DNA from: Endozoicomonas atrinae
GTDB taxonomy: Bacteria; Pseudomonadota; Gammaproteobacteria; Pseudomonadales; Endozoicomonadaceae
Assembly: GCF_001647025.1 (NCBI RefSeq)
Contig: NZ_LUKQ02000040.1
Coordinates: 1-35,652, forward strand
Length of the DNA stretch: 35,652 nucleotides
Direction of reading: 5' to 3'
Position 1 is the stretch's first letter. Every line of letters starts with the position of its first letter. Both the position numbers and the translations under genes were made by a program. This document shows positions 8,401 to 15,450 of the stretch, in pieces. Under the pieces are notes generated by a model. The model was not told the origin of the DNA. It saw only the letters and a program-made list of their open reading frames with translations, and ran no database searches.

Positions 8401-9101
8401 CCCTGGCCTCTGGTGTCTCTACCTGCAATCTCGTTGTCGTTGGTAACAAGGGATTGTCTTATTTTTTCGGCTTTACTGATACTTGCTTCTTTATTTAAGT
8501 TCTTATTATGGTGATTTTTGAGGGTCTCTACGGTTTTGTCCATTAATCTGCCAAGTTTCTTCTGGCCTTTCAGCTCATCACCAGGAGGTATGAGGCTAAG
8601 TGGTTTGTTAGGTTGAGACTTCAGGGTGATTTGAACTTTAAGGCCCTCGGGGAACTTCATACTCTGAAGTGTTTCCAGAACCTGTTCAGCGCCATTTGCT
8701 TGAGCTATTTCCAGCTGTTCCAGAGAGATACCTACCACTTTCTTCTCATTAATGGTGCCAAGAAGCTTCTCTGCCTGTTCCAGCAAGTCAGAGCGCTCTT
8801 TCAAAAGCCTATCGCTATCCAGCTTATTCTTATTTAAACCAGACGTTTGATGTGCTGGAACGGATGAGGCTTCGGTATCTGTTAGCGGTGCTCTGCCTGC
8901 ACCAATTACCGGTCTGTCCGGCTCATCCAAATATTTCGTGGCATCTGCACCTTTAATTTCCCGGCCTCTATCCGTGCGAACTGGCGTTTCTGTATGTTTT
9001 GGAGTCTGCTCAACATTGGGCTGGATAGAGCCTGGACCTGAACCCTCGACTCCTGGTGTTCTATGAAAAAGTGGATTTCTGGGTAGATTGAACATGATCA
9101 C
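5451..9101 (-). CDS. Very large disordered repeat protein with WH2-like motifs and a WASP-like C-terminal tail; candidate actin-targeting effector
   Basis: I do not recognise a named family. Numbering from the GTG at 9101 (ATG two codons later) gives 1216 aa. There is no signal peptide. Residues 88-220 look helical and may fold; 250-1110 are low-complexity Pro/Ser/Thr/Glu/Gln with degenerate internal repeats. Short helices stand out: FSDLLELVDKVKSK (600-613), PRSAMLEAIRSQEIKLKP (705-722), FKAELIQAAAKMMGR (916-930), PPPISEALLRSAMGK (1059-1073) and AFKNDLAAVAERMSKK (1113-1128). The 705-722 segment fits the WH2 actin-binding pattern well. A charged Lys/Glu helix (1138-1161), an amphipathic helix (1173-1190) and an acidic tail ending DPDKW follow, as in the VCA region of WASP-type Arp2/3 activators. 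It is probably a host-directed protein, with function inferred only. The ribosome site is weak. It stands alone between terminator and porin. Confidence 0.85.
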   Translation of the reverse strand: MIMFNLPRNPLFHRTPGVEGSGPGSIQPNVEQTPKHTETPVRTDRGREIKGADATKYLDEPDRPVIGAGRAPLTDTEASSVPAHQTSGLNKNKLDSDRLLKERSDLLEQAEKLLGTINEKKVVGISLEQLEIAQANGAEQVLETLQSMKFPEGLKVQITLKSQPNKPLSLIPPGDELKGQKKLGRLMDKTVETLKNHHNKNLNKEASISKAEKIRQSLVTNDNEIAGRDTRGQGEGAQAFDQLKGRRCEITVHHRSPVEQSYVEAKHHVTSPLAKSSASEHPQAESGQAERTEIRKLAPSPQKLATPQIDTENTETLPVTEQSPLKNPGTLSPESPPVSEKTTPYSTPLTEQGTAREAFSHDENGDIDTEDEGLTKTTYSTSQEQAVPITSSPAGDISSQPGTPVYPVPLPLVNTSQTIVPPQTEEKGVVSPQSGSLATDSTDTTSTETPPFIQEAKQKSIPEPENEGTITAEDDHSAIDPFSTAQEQADPIPHQSVDESLQQPVSATSYSPLSDGDIATEAILSVTDPAPAPKEQVDAIPQALSIDESPLQTVPVDTHSPLPEAIPAHALSQEEIQKSGGQTASSKTAPGIPDAPSPRFSDLLELVDKVKSKEEQSNQYSPVDELQPAGLEASIRAQEAEQVSRPQTEDIAAGAKHSVKAEPSDIQPEKAPPTPQTESTATVTPQTESAAQSQDLLKRGEVQDPRSAMLEAIRSQEIKLKPTNKAHPAQSKGQQTSGNRSLDGNTAGAPEQYSATSTIPVGTIEPTEEAVQNAPVSPSDEHQPGSITVPATPTPVPEELEVRQTEVEQISSTQVSSKETDRITVPIDEIDSVTPPEEVAQLYTPEPFTGEYQPAQTTFSVSPFPEPEDPQATVFTQPEQISPTQANSRATDDIAVREDEAEDTSSSNKPRSDSKFKAELIQAAAKMMGRAPDSIDTDETTDTSEPSDLSPEELINKMDVSLPPEEIVQPYSSAPAPSEHQTTKATGAVPDTSPETETGEQASTLQTDRSSISAQGLPEEFDDVADDPEHSILATPTSTQPSQDSDDTGPLKPPSPPVPPPISEALLRSAMGKTAPEQTSTTQPDSPETVSNAGPYDEIDSASSSQHPLSGQAFKNDLAAVAERMSKKHQAAKTDIDTQLALEKKEREAKEEAERKAKEEAGVSDQDTTNRKSFLETMTSALASIFKANHGNEDNDNDDDDDDTDDEEDNSDPDKW
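5454..5591 (-). other. WASP-like central helix plus acidic tail encoded at the 3' end of the large gene
   Basis: Residues 1171-1216 hold FLETMTSALASIFKANH, an amphipathic helix, then a run of about 20 mostly Asp/Glu/Asn residues closing with SDPDKW at the C-terminus. In N-WASP the matching order is an amphipathic C helix, an acidic stretch and a Trp three residues from the end. A WH2-like helix (1113-1128) and a proline-rich run (1053-1061) lie just upstream. Confidence 0.5.
6936..6989 (-). other. Best WH2-like actin-binding motif in the large protein
   Basis: Residues 705-722 read PRSAMLEAIRSQEIKLKP. This follows the WH2 pattern of a short amphipathic helix (R-x-x-L-L-x-x-I) and then an extended LK-x-(T/V) segment; here LKPT. 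Compared with N-WASP GRDALLDQIRQGIQLKSV it differs mainly by one inserted residue. Recognised by eye only. Confidence 0.6.
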
Positions 9102-9383
9102 ATAGGCTGGCCGGTTGTATTGTTAGTGGTATCGGCAGCAGAAAGAAATTGTTACTGGGCTGGAGTGTCCGGAAAGCTCAGGCCGAAATGTACATGTTGT
9201 ACAGGGACAGATGGCAGCTCGCTTGATGACTTATAGCGTGTGTGGTTACTTACTTTTTTCGTTCTGAAACAAAAATATAACAGAATTGTCTAAAAAGCCT
9301 CTGTATGATCGCCAGCAATTTTTATACAAGCACCTAATTCGTTCTGATGATGGCTCGTCAGAGTTTTAAGGTTTGAGGGTATT

Positions 9384-10622
9384 ATGCAGTTTCAGCTCAG
9401 CCGCAAGGTCATTCTCGCCTCTGCTATTGCACTGGCATCTCAGGTTTCTTTCGTTCAGGCTGCCGGTTACGGTATCAACGAACAGTCTGCCAGCTATCTG
9501 GGTACTGGCTTTGCAGGCCGTGCTTCCAATGCTATTGATGCGTCTATTTCTGCCACTAATCCCGCCGGTATCAGCTTTGTAGAAGGCACCCAGGTATCTG
9601 TTGGTGCGGATGTGATTCTGGAAGGTGGGGATTTTAACGGTAGTATTAAGGATGACCCTGTAAATGGTACCATTCCCGGTAGTGCAAGCGACTTCCAGAA
9701 AACAGCCTTTGTACCCTTTGGCTACTTTGTAATGCCAATTGATGATCAGTGGAGTTTTGGTCTGGCGGGTTATGCTCCTTATGGTATTGAGCTTGACTAT
9801 GAAGATGGCTGGGTTGGACAGTCTTTTGCTAAAAAGACCAGCGTTCAGGTTATGAACATCCAAGGTACAGTTTCCTACAAGTTCAATGATGATTTGTCTG
9901 TTGGCTTTGGCTTGATTGGTTCTCATGTTAAAGGTGAGCTGACCAGCAAGGCTTATGGGCTTATCGATGGAAACATTGAGGGTGATGACAACACTGTAGC
10001 TTGGAATATTGGTACTATTTGGAATGTCACTGATGCGACCACACTTGGCCTTGCGTACCACTCTAAGCTCGACTTCAAATTGGGTGGCACTTATACCACT
10101 TCAATCAGTCCTGAAGAAAATGTCAACCTGTCTATTGTGATGCCAGAAAAATTGATGGCCAGTGCCACTCATAAACTGGATGAGCAATGGACTGTTATGG
10201 CTGATATTACATGGACTCGCTGGAGTCGCTTTAAAGAGTTTGATGTTGTTAAATCTGATGGGTCAGGCTCTGCTTACTATGTTCCAATGAACTGGGATGA
10301 CACATGGGCATTGTCATTGGGTACATCTTATCAACTGAATGATCAGTGGTTGCTGCGTGCAGGCTATATGTTTGATGAGTCTCCAGTTAGTGATGAGTTC
10401 AGAACCGCTCGCTCGCCAGATGCTAATCGTAACTGGTTTACCTTTGGAGCGAACTGGAAAGTTGCTGATGATATGAGTGTTGACTTCGCATATGCTTACG
10501 TGAAGCTGAAAGACGGTGCCATTAGTGAAGTATCTCACGGTGGCCCTGATTATGGGATGCTAGAAGGTACATTCAGCAGCAGCTCCCATATTCTAGGAGC
10601 TCAGCTGAACTACAAGTTCTGA
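9384..10622 (+). CDS. FadL/TodX family outer-membrane transport protein
   Basis: This protein belongs to the OmpP1/FadL/TodX family of outer-membrane beta-barrels that take up long-chain fatty acids or other hydrophobic compounds. A Sec signal peptide ends at VQAAG (near residue 27). The mature protein starts with GYGINEQSASYLGTGFAGRA, followed by the family NPAG motif in SATNPAGISFVEG. The rest alternates strands and loops, and the last residue is Phe (LNYKF), the usual BAM targeting signal. The length, 412 aa, is typical. GAGG lies 8 nt before the ATG. The gene is transcribed alone, ending at the terminator at 10676. The substrate cannot be read from sequence; fatty acids are the default guess. 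Confidence 0.92.
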   Translation: MQFQLSRKVILASAIALASQVSFVQAAGYGINEQSASYLGTGFAGRASNAIDASISATNPAGISFVEGTQVSVGADVILEGGDFNGSIKDDPVNGTIPGSASDFQKTAFVPFGYFVMPIDDQWSFGLAGYAPYGIELDYEDGWVGQSFAKKTSVQVMNIQGTVSYKFNDDLSVGFGLIGSHVKGELTSKAYGLIDGNIEGDDNTVAWNIGTIWNVTDATTLGLAYHSKLDFKLGGTYTTSISPEENVNLSIVMPEKLMASATHKLDEQWTVMADITWTRWSRFKEFDVVKSDGSGSAYYVPMNWDDTWALSLGTSYQLNDQWLLRAGYMFDESPVSDEFRTARSPDANRNWFTFGANWKVADDMSVDFAYAYVKLKDGAISEVSHGGPDYGMLEGTFSSSSHILGAQLNYKF

Positions 10623-10675
10623 TTAATTGATGCTTTGATGCAGGCTCTGATAGTCAGCTTAACTATGCAAAAATC

Positions 10676-10716
10676 AAAAAGCCGGTCAGCTATATTTCAG
10701 CAGACCGGCTTTTTTT
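10676..10716 (+). terminator. Intrinsic terminator of the FadL-type gene
   Basis: GCCGGTC (10681-10687) pairs with GACCGGC (10703-10709), preceded by five A and followed by seven T. It is 54 bp past the porin stop and works in the plus direction, possibly both. Confidence 0.88.
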
Positions 10717-10794
10717 ATTTATTTTCTCTTTGTGTCCCTATACCCTTCTAACGATCGTCAGCAATAATCTGGCTTGCCCTGAGGAGGAGAAGGA

Positions 10795-11349
10795 ATGTTT
10801 TGGGAGACGGTTTCAGGAAAGCAACTTGTTTTCGTGACCTTTTTGGCGGCTATGCTTTCCGGGTGCAGCTCACTGGCTTCAAAAGATTCATCAACAACAG
10901 GCACTCCTTCAAAAGTAGACCAGGCAGACTGTCAGTCGCTTTCTACCCTATTCAGAAAAAGCAATAATAACTTTGAGAGCATCCGTTATCGCCCTTCTTA
11001 TAAAAACAAGATCACTCTCTGGGAGAGCCGTTATCAGCTGATAGAAAACAGCTGTCAGATATGGCAGTGGGGCGATAAATACAGCTATGTCTGCAATAAG
11101 GCTTATCCTGACCAGGAGACCGCTCATCAGGTGTATGAACAGGCTCAGACTTTTATCAATCAGTGCCTAGGGGAAAATCCAGGTGGGTGGTATGAACAGC
11201 AGGGCTTGCTTGAAGGGCGGGGTGAAGAGACGCAATATCTGCTCGAAGATCAGGTTCGAGGGTCTTTAAGGAAGCAGAATACCCCCGGCTTGTTTAAACA
11301 CAGCTGGTCTGTCTACTTCTGGATTGACTCTCCCTCAATGCTGCGTTGA
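10795..11349 (+). CDS. Hypothetical lipoprotein
   Basis: The function is not recognised. The N-terminus has a hydrophobic core ending in the lipobox LSGC, with Cys24 as the expected lipidation site, followed by SSLASKDSS; position +2 is Ser, which favours the outer membrane by the Lol rule. The 160-residue mature part is mixed alpha/beta-like, Trp- and Tyr-rich (SCQIWQWGDKYSYVC) with a Cys pair that could form a disulfide. A strong GAGGAGGAG precedes the ATG. It starts a plus-strand cluster with a secreted hydrolase-like protein and an MlaA homologue, so an envelope role is likely by context only. Confidence 0.8.
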   Translation: MFWETVSGKQLVFVTFLAAMLSGCSSLASKDSSTTGTPSKVDQADCQSLSTLFRKSNNNFESIRYRPSYKNKITLWESRYQLIENSCQIWQWGDKYSYVCNKAYPDQETAHQVYEQAQTFINQCLGENPGGWYEQQGLLEGRGEETQYLLEDQVRGSLRKQNTPGLFKHSWSVYFWIDSPSMLR

Positions 11350-11387
11350 TTTTTATACCATTCTGTTCTGAGAAAAGTAGGATCTTG

Positions 11388-11421
11388 CTCTATGCTTGAG
11401 TCTTTTAAGGCAAGCATAGAG
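11388..11421 (+). promoter_or_regulatory. Hairpin just upstream of the hydrolase-like gene
   Basis: CTCTATGCTTG (11388-11398) and CAAGCATAGAG (11411-11421) form a perfect 11-bp stem with a 12-nt loop. It ends 10 nt before the ATG at 11432, and there is no T-tract or obvious Shine-Dalgarno after it. It may be a weak terminator after the lipoprotein or may control translation of the next gene. Confidence 0.6.
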
Positions 11422-11431
11422 TTATAAGCCA

Positions 11432-12748
11432 ATGGTAGATTTCCGAGCTGGGCTACTGGCATTTTTCTGCCTTTACGCCCTATGCTCCGGGGCGTCCTAT
11501 GACTACCCCATTAAAAATCCTTTTTTATCCACTGTGCTGGGTACACCAGAACATCTGTGGCCTGATTTGTCGGGGCCTGCAATTAATGAAATTAATCTGA
11601 AAATCTATCATCCACTGGTTTCTGGCCCAATACCTCCTGCCTTTACCAATTCCCAAAGAGCAACTGTCCGGTTTGCCTGGCAGAACCGGCCTGCTCCCCT
11701 TATATTTCTAATTGCCGGCACCGGTGCTCGCTTTAATGCCAGTAAGGTAGAGTTTTTGAAACGGGTTTTCTACCGGGCTGGTTTTCATGTCGTTCAGCTA
11801 TCTTCTCCAACCAGCTCAGACTTTATGGTGAATGCTTCCAATACACATTTGCCGGGTATTTCCCGACAGGATGCCAGTGACCTGTACCGGCTTATGGAAG
11901 CCAGCCTGCAACGGATCAGCCAGTTTAATAAACGACTGATCATTAATGGTGTGTATCTGGCTGGCTACAGCCTGGGAGCCCTGGATGCTGCTTTTGTCGG
12001 GGCTCTGGATGACAGGAAAGAACGGATTGGTTTTCAGCGAATACTGCTGATAAATCCACCGGTATATCTTGAGCGATCTATTCATAATCTGGATCAACTG
12101 ACAAGAGTAAAGGTTCAAGGCATAGATGATACAACCGGTTTGTTTAATCACTTTTTTGATCAGCTGGCGGAGTATTTTCGCAGGAATAATCATCTTGATG
12201 TTGATGACAGCCTGAAAGAGGTTATAGGTAGAGAAGTTGAAACTATGAGCGATGGTGAACTGGCCTTGCTTATTGGTGTTGCCTTTCGTTTCTCCATTGC
12301 TTCTCTAGTGTTTACCGCTGATGTTATGAACCGGACAGGGCTTATTGCTCCTGATGGTCAGAAAATGACGGTAACCGAGAGCCGTACACCATTCTTTCAT
12401 CGATCCATGCACTGGAGCTTTCAGCAATACCTTGAACGTATGCTGTTGCCATCACTCAATGCACACCGTAAAGAACAGGGGGAATCTCTGATGACAAGGA
12501 GAGAGGCCTTCCTGCAGAGCAGTTTACCGGTTTTGGAGCGATGGCTGAAAAAATCTCAACATATTGGTGTGATGCATAACGCGGATGACCTGATTATTGA
12601 CCAGCCAGGATTAACGTTTATTTACGATACATTTGGCCGTCGTGCCAGGATTTACCCTTATGGGGGCCATATGGGTAACCTTCAGTTTTCCACGAATGTG
12701 CAGGATATGGTTGGGTTTATAAAAACAGGAGCATTCCCGGATGCGTAG
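11432..12748 (+). CDS. Exported alpha/beta-hydrolase-like protein paired with MlaA
   Basis: This is a 438-aa protein with an N-terminal signal peptide (core LLAFFCLYALCSGA) and an alpha/beta-hydrolase look: PLIFLIAGTGARF on the early strand, the nucleophile elbow GYSLGA with Ser180, and candidate acid and base residues Asp385 (MHNADDLI) and His413 (YGGHMGN) in the right order near the C-terminus. A catalytic triad is therefore plausible, but the substrate is unknown. The stop overlaps the start of the MlaA-family gene by 8 bp, so the two are translationally coupled. An esterase or lipase acting on envelope lipids would fit the MlaA partner; this is inference. The start lacks a clear ribosome site and follows a hairpin. 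Confidence 0.8.
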   Translation: MVDFRAGLLAFFCLYALCSGASYDYPIKNPFLSTVLGTPEHLWPDLSGPAINEINLKIYHPLVSGPIPPAFTNSQRATVRFAWQNRPAPLIFLIAGTGARFNASKVEFLKRVFYRAGFHVVQLSSPTSSDFMVNASNTHLPGISRQDASDLYRLMEASLQRISQFNKRLIINGVYLAGYSLGALDAAFVGALDDRKERIGFQRILLINPPVYLERSIHNLDQLTRVKVQGIDDTTGLFNHFFDQLAEYFRRNNHLDVDDSLKEVIGREVETMSDGELALLIGVAFRFSIASLVFTADVMNRTGLIAPDGQKMTVTESRTPFFHRSMHWSFQQYLERMLLPSLNAHRKEQGESLMTRREAFLQSSLPVLERWLKKSQHIGVMHNADDLIIDQPGLTFIYDTFGRRARIYPYGGHMGNLQFSTNVQDMVGFIKTGAFPDA

Positions 12749-13502
12749 CTTCTTCCTGTTTCTCTCGTTTTCAATATCCTCAATATTTGCTCAGGATCGC
12801 ATACCGTATTCCAACCCTATGGATCAATTGGAGTTTTATGAACAACACGGAAGTCAGACTCGAACTGATATAAGGCAATTGTCATTTATTAATGTCTATG
12901 ACCCGCTGGAACCAGTCAACCGTGTGTTTTTCCGGTTTAACTCAACACTTGATCGTTACCTGCTCAAGCCGGCCCTGAATCTCTACCGTGTGACAGTCCC
13001 TTCTTTTATTCGCAAGGGTGTAGCAAATTTCTTTCAGAATATGCAGGATGTACCTAACACGCTGAACAGTCTGGTGCAGCTGCGGGCTAAGGCAGCTCTT
13101 CGTTCAGGAGCTCGCCTGGTACTCAATACAACGGTTGGTATTCTGGGCTTCTTTGACCCTGCTGATGCGGCAGGGCTGACCTATCAGCGCAATGATTTTG
13201 GTATGACTCTGGCCCGCTACGGTATCGGGGCAGGGCCATATCTAATGCTGCCGGTCCTCGGGCCCAGCAATATGCGGGATAGCTTCGGACTGGCTGGTGA
13301 TATTCTTGCTCAAGATGAGGTTAACTTTCTGAGGGTGCCTGAGCACTACTATTCTGTCCCTGCTGTTTTTGCCATTTATGGCATTAATTATCGGTCAGAA
13401 ATTCAGTTCACCTATGAAGACTTTGATTCACCTTTCAGCTATGACGTGATCCGCTTTCTGTATACCAGAAAGCGGGAGCTGCAGTTACAGTCGGTTTACT
13501 GA
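12741..13502 (+). CDS. MlaA/VacJ family protein lacking the lipobox
   Basis: The MlaA family extracts misplaced phospholipids from the outer leaflet of the outer membrane and hands them to MlaC. Family hallmarks are present: NVYDPLEPVNRVFFRFN, FFQNMQDVPNTLNSLVQ, the ARLVLNTTVGILGFFDPA block, DFGMTLARYGIGAGPYLMLP and PSNMRDSFG. Classical MlaA is a lipoprotein; here the N-terminus is a short signal peptide ending SSIFAQD with no Cys anywhere nearby. It therefore looks non-lipidated. The length of 253 aa is normal. The start overlaps the upstream hydrolase-like gene by 8 bp. No mlaFEDCB genes are in this window. Confidence 0.88.
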   Translation: MRSFFLFLSFSISSIFAQDRIPYSNPMDQLEFYEQHGSQTRTDIRQLSFINVYDPLEPVNRVFFRFNSTLDRYLLKPALNLYRVTVPSFIRKGVANFFQNMQDVPNTLNSLVQLRAKAALRSGARLVLNTTVGILGFFDPADAAGLTYQRNDFGMTLARYGIGAGPYLMLPVLGPSNMRDSFGLAGDILAQDEVNFLRVPEHYYSVPAVFAIYGINYRSEIQFTYEDFDSPFSYDVIRFLYTRKRELQLQSVY

Positions 13503-13528
13503 GAAAGGAACCTTATTTCAACAGAACG

Positions 13529-14317
13529 CTAACCTTGAGCGTCCCGGGTAAACACCCACTCCTTATCGGAGGACATGCCTTTATTGAAGGCGTAACCTTC
13601 ATAGTCAAAGCCTTTGATCTTTTCTGGCTGGTCAATGTTATGGTCAATGTTATGGTCGATAATGTAGCGGCACATCAGACCACGGGCTTTTTTGGCATAG
13701 AAACTGATAATTTTGTACTGACCGTTCTTCCAGTCTTTAAACACAGGCGTAATAATCTGCCCGTTAATCTGTTTTGGCTGAACAGACTTGAAGTATTCAT
13801 TTGAAGCCAGGTTGAGCAGAACCTGGTTTTTCTGACTGGCCAGCTCTTTGTTCAACTGTTCTGTGATCAAGTTTCCCCAGAACTGATAAAGATCTTTTCC
13901 ACGCTGGTTGGCAAATCGTGTTCCCATTTCCAGGCGGTAGGCCTGCATCAGGTCTAATGGGCGGAGAAGACCGTAGAGGCCGGAGAGAATTCTCAGGTGC
14001 TGCTGGGCAAAGGAAAGCTGTTTTTCATTCAGCGTTTCCGCATCAAGGCCGGTGTAAACATCACCCTTAAAAGCCAGTATGGCCTGCTTGGCGTTATCCA
14101 GACTGAATGGTGTCGACCATGCCTCAAAACGGGCTGCATTGAGCTGGGACAGCTTATCACTGATGCTCATCAAGCCCCCAATATCAGCCGGGCTTAATTC
14201 ACGAAGCTCTTCAATCAGAAGAGTGGACTGGTCAATAAAATCTGGTTGAGTGAATTTCTCTGTTGTGGATGGTGTTTCGTAGTCCAGTGTTTTGGCTGGA
14301 GATATAACGAGCAGCAT
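13529..14317 (-). CDS. yaaA: YaaA family (DUF328) peroxide-stress protein
   Basis: YaaA limits intracellular free iron and protects DNA and protein during hydrogen peroxide stress in E. coli; members bind DNA. The family start [16 protein letters not shown], the middle [21 protein letters not shown] and the [11 protein letters not shown] and [14 protein letters not shown] blocks are all present. The length (262 aa) matches. CAGGGAG upstream of the ATG is a good ribosome site. A 12-bp tandem duplication near the C-terminus encodes [10 protein letters not shown]. The gene converges on the MlaA-type gene with only 26 bp between stops and no visible terminator. Confidence 0.93.
   Translation of the reverse strand: MLLVISPAKTLDYETPSTTEKFTQPDFIDQSTLLIEELRELSPADIGGLMSISDKLSQLNAARFEAWSTPFSLDNAKQAILAFKGDVYTGLDAETLNEKQLSFAQQHLRILSGLYGLLRPLDLMQAYRLEMGTRFANQRGKDLYQFWGNLITEQLNKELASQKNQVLLNLASNEYFKSVQPKQINGQIITPVFKDWKNGQYKIISFYAKKARGLMCRYIIDHNIDHNIDQPEKIKGFDYEGYAFNKGMSSDKEWVFTRDAQG
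13630..13653. repeat. 12-bp tandem duplication inside yaaA
   Basis: Two exact copies of GGTCAATGTTAT lie side by side (13630-13641 and 13642-13653), followed by a degenerate third (GGTCGATAATGT). In frame they encode repeated IDHN. It is likely a replication-slippage product that keeps the frame. Confidence 0.8.
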
Positions 14318-14452
14318 TAAACACTCCCTGATTATTCAAGCTGGTGATATTGATGACAATAGTAGATCAGGGAGAGTTCCTTTAATAGGGTTGAAAAGGT
14401 TAATAACGCCTATCATGACCATTGATAACAGCTATCGCTGACATCCTGTCTG

Positions 14453-14923
14453 TTAATTCACCCTCATGAATGTGTCATTGGTAATGACCCTTGATTTCCA
14501 GGTTTCCTGACCATGCCACTGTATAAGAGCCATGGTATCGATTTTATCAGGTTCTCCCGCTGTTTCGGGTTTGCGCAGCAAGCCGCTGATGGCAATCGTA
14601 ACAGGGGAACCGCAGCTTTTCATGCTCAGGCTTAATGCAAAAGAGTTGCTATTGTGTACAGCTTGCACTGGTACTTCCTTACCAATACAAGCCTGGGTAT
14701 TGGCGACTGCTGTAGTGAAGTGGCCTTTCAAAATATCACTGCCTGCATTTTGCAGCGTTAACAGGGAGCCTCGCTGGTTCTTCCAGGTGCCTGCAAAATT
14801 GACATGATTGTCAGGGTTTGAATCCTGGGCAATGGAGGGTGGAACGCGTTTGGCTGCTTCAATAGAAAGTCCGGTAATCAGTAATACCACCATCAGTAGA
14901 AGAAGATATATACCTGATTTCAT
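14453..14923 (-). CDS. Secreted avidin/streptavidin-family protein with several biotin-site changes
   Basis: Avidins bind biotin in eight-stranded barrels. Numbered from the first of three ATGs at 14929, a signal peptide (cleavage near IEAA, residues 23-26) precedes FAGTWKNQRGSLLTL and LKGHFTTAVANT, which match streptavidin GTWYNQLGS and LTGTYESAVGNA. The end, TWKSRVITNDTFMRV, aligns without gaps to WKSTLVGHDTFTKV. Conserved ligand-site positions include Asn51, Ser55, Trp144 and Asp152. The Tyr is Phe71, and the other pocket Trps appear replaced (Met103, Ala134 and a non-Trp near 113). Cys81 and Cys106 could pair. AAGGAG is best spaced for the third ATG (14923). It is divergent from bioF. Biotin affinity is likely reduced or the ligand differs. 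Confidence 0.78.
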   Translation of the reverse strand: MKSGIYLLLLMVVLLITGLSIEAAKRVPPSIAQDSNPDNHVNFAGTWKNQRGSLLTLQNAGSDILKGHFTTAVANTQACIGKEVPVQAVHNSNSFALSLSMKSCGSPVTIAISGLLRKPETAGEPDKIDTMALIQWHGQETWKSRVITNDTFMRVN

Positions 14924-15100
14924 CATCATACTCCTTACTATGCCTGTTAAATCTAGACGATGTCAGTGAATTCTTCTCAGGCCGGTTTGAACTGATTCCG
15001 GCTTTCCTTAGGCGCTCCAATGCTGAAGAACGGGTTCCTGTATGGATCACTGTTTTCAATTTGACACAAAAACTACCTTCTTAATTCCATAAACCTGTCT

Positions 15101-15375
15101 AGGCTCTGTTTACATTAGATTGCAGGCTCAGTGACTCGTATAGCCGTTTTCCACAAGGCGGACTGGTGCAGGTGAAGTGGTGCTACATCAAACCAGTCCA
15201 ACGCAGCTGGAAGGCGGCTATACGAACCAGACTGCGCGTCCCGCCCTAGGGCTCAAACCAGAGCTCGCGTGATGCCGTTCAAGAACTTGAAATACATTTG
15301 TATTCCAGCGTTCTTACGCCTGGTCACGAATACTCTGGTTTGAGCTGAGTCAGCAACTTTATGTCAACAGAGCCT
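15101..15375. mobile_element. MITE-like element with terminal inverted repeats
   Basis: AGGCTCTGTTTACAT (15101-15115) and ATGTCAACAGAGCCT (15361-15375) are inverted repeats matching 14 of 15 positions; weaker pairing continues to about 33 bp. Inside are two long hairpins: TCGTATAGCCG (15136-15146) with CGGCTATACGA (15215-15225), and GCTCAAACCAGAG (15251-15263) with CTCTGGTTTGAGC (15333-15345). There is no transposase ORF and no clear target duplication. The 430 bp between the avidin-like gene and bioF otherwise contains nothing recognisable. Confidence 0.7.
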
Positions 15376-15450
15376 GGTTTTAGACACAATTTTGAATCGC
15401 ACAAAAAGAATGATCTAACGGTAGGTCTAAGGGGAGGAGAGCAAAGGGTT

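Noticed and set aside
5451-9101. Plus-strand ORFs and repeated DNA inside the large gene as separate genes or a CRISPR array
   Set aside because: They are shadows of one long open frame; repeats are irregular, in frame, and lack regular spacers.
15136-15345. Paired hairpins as integron attC sites
   Set aside because: The conserved attC core boxes (RYYYAAC and GTTRRRY) are not present at the ends and there is no cassette array.
15361-15450. In-frame N-terminal extension of BioF starting at 15361
   Set aside because: The ATG is part of the right terminal inverted repeat of the MITE-like element, and BioF homology begins after 15451, where a good ribosome site is found.
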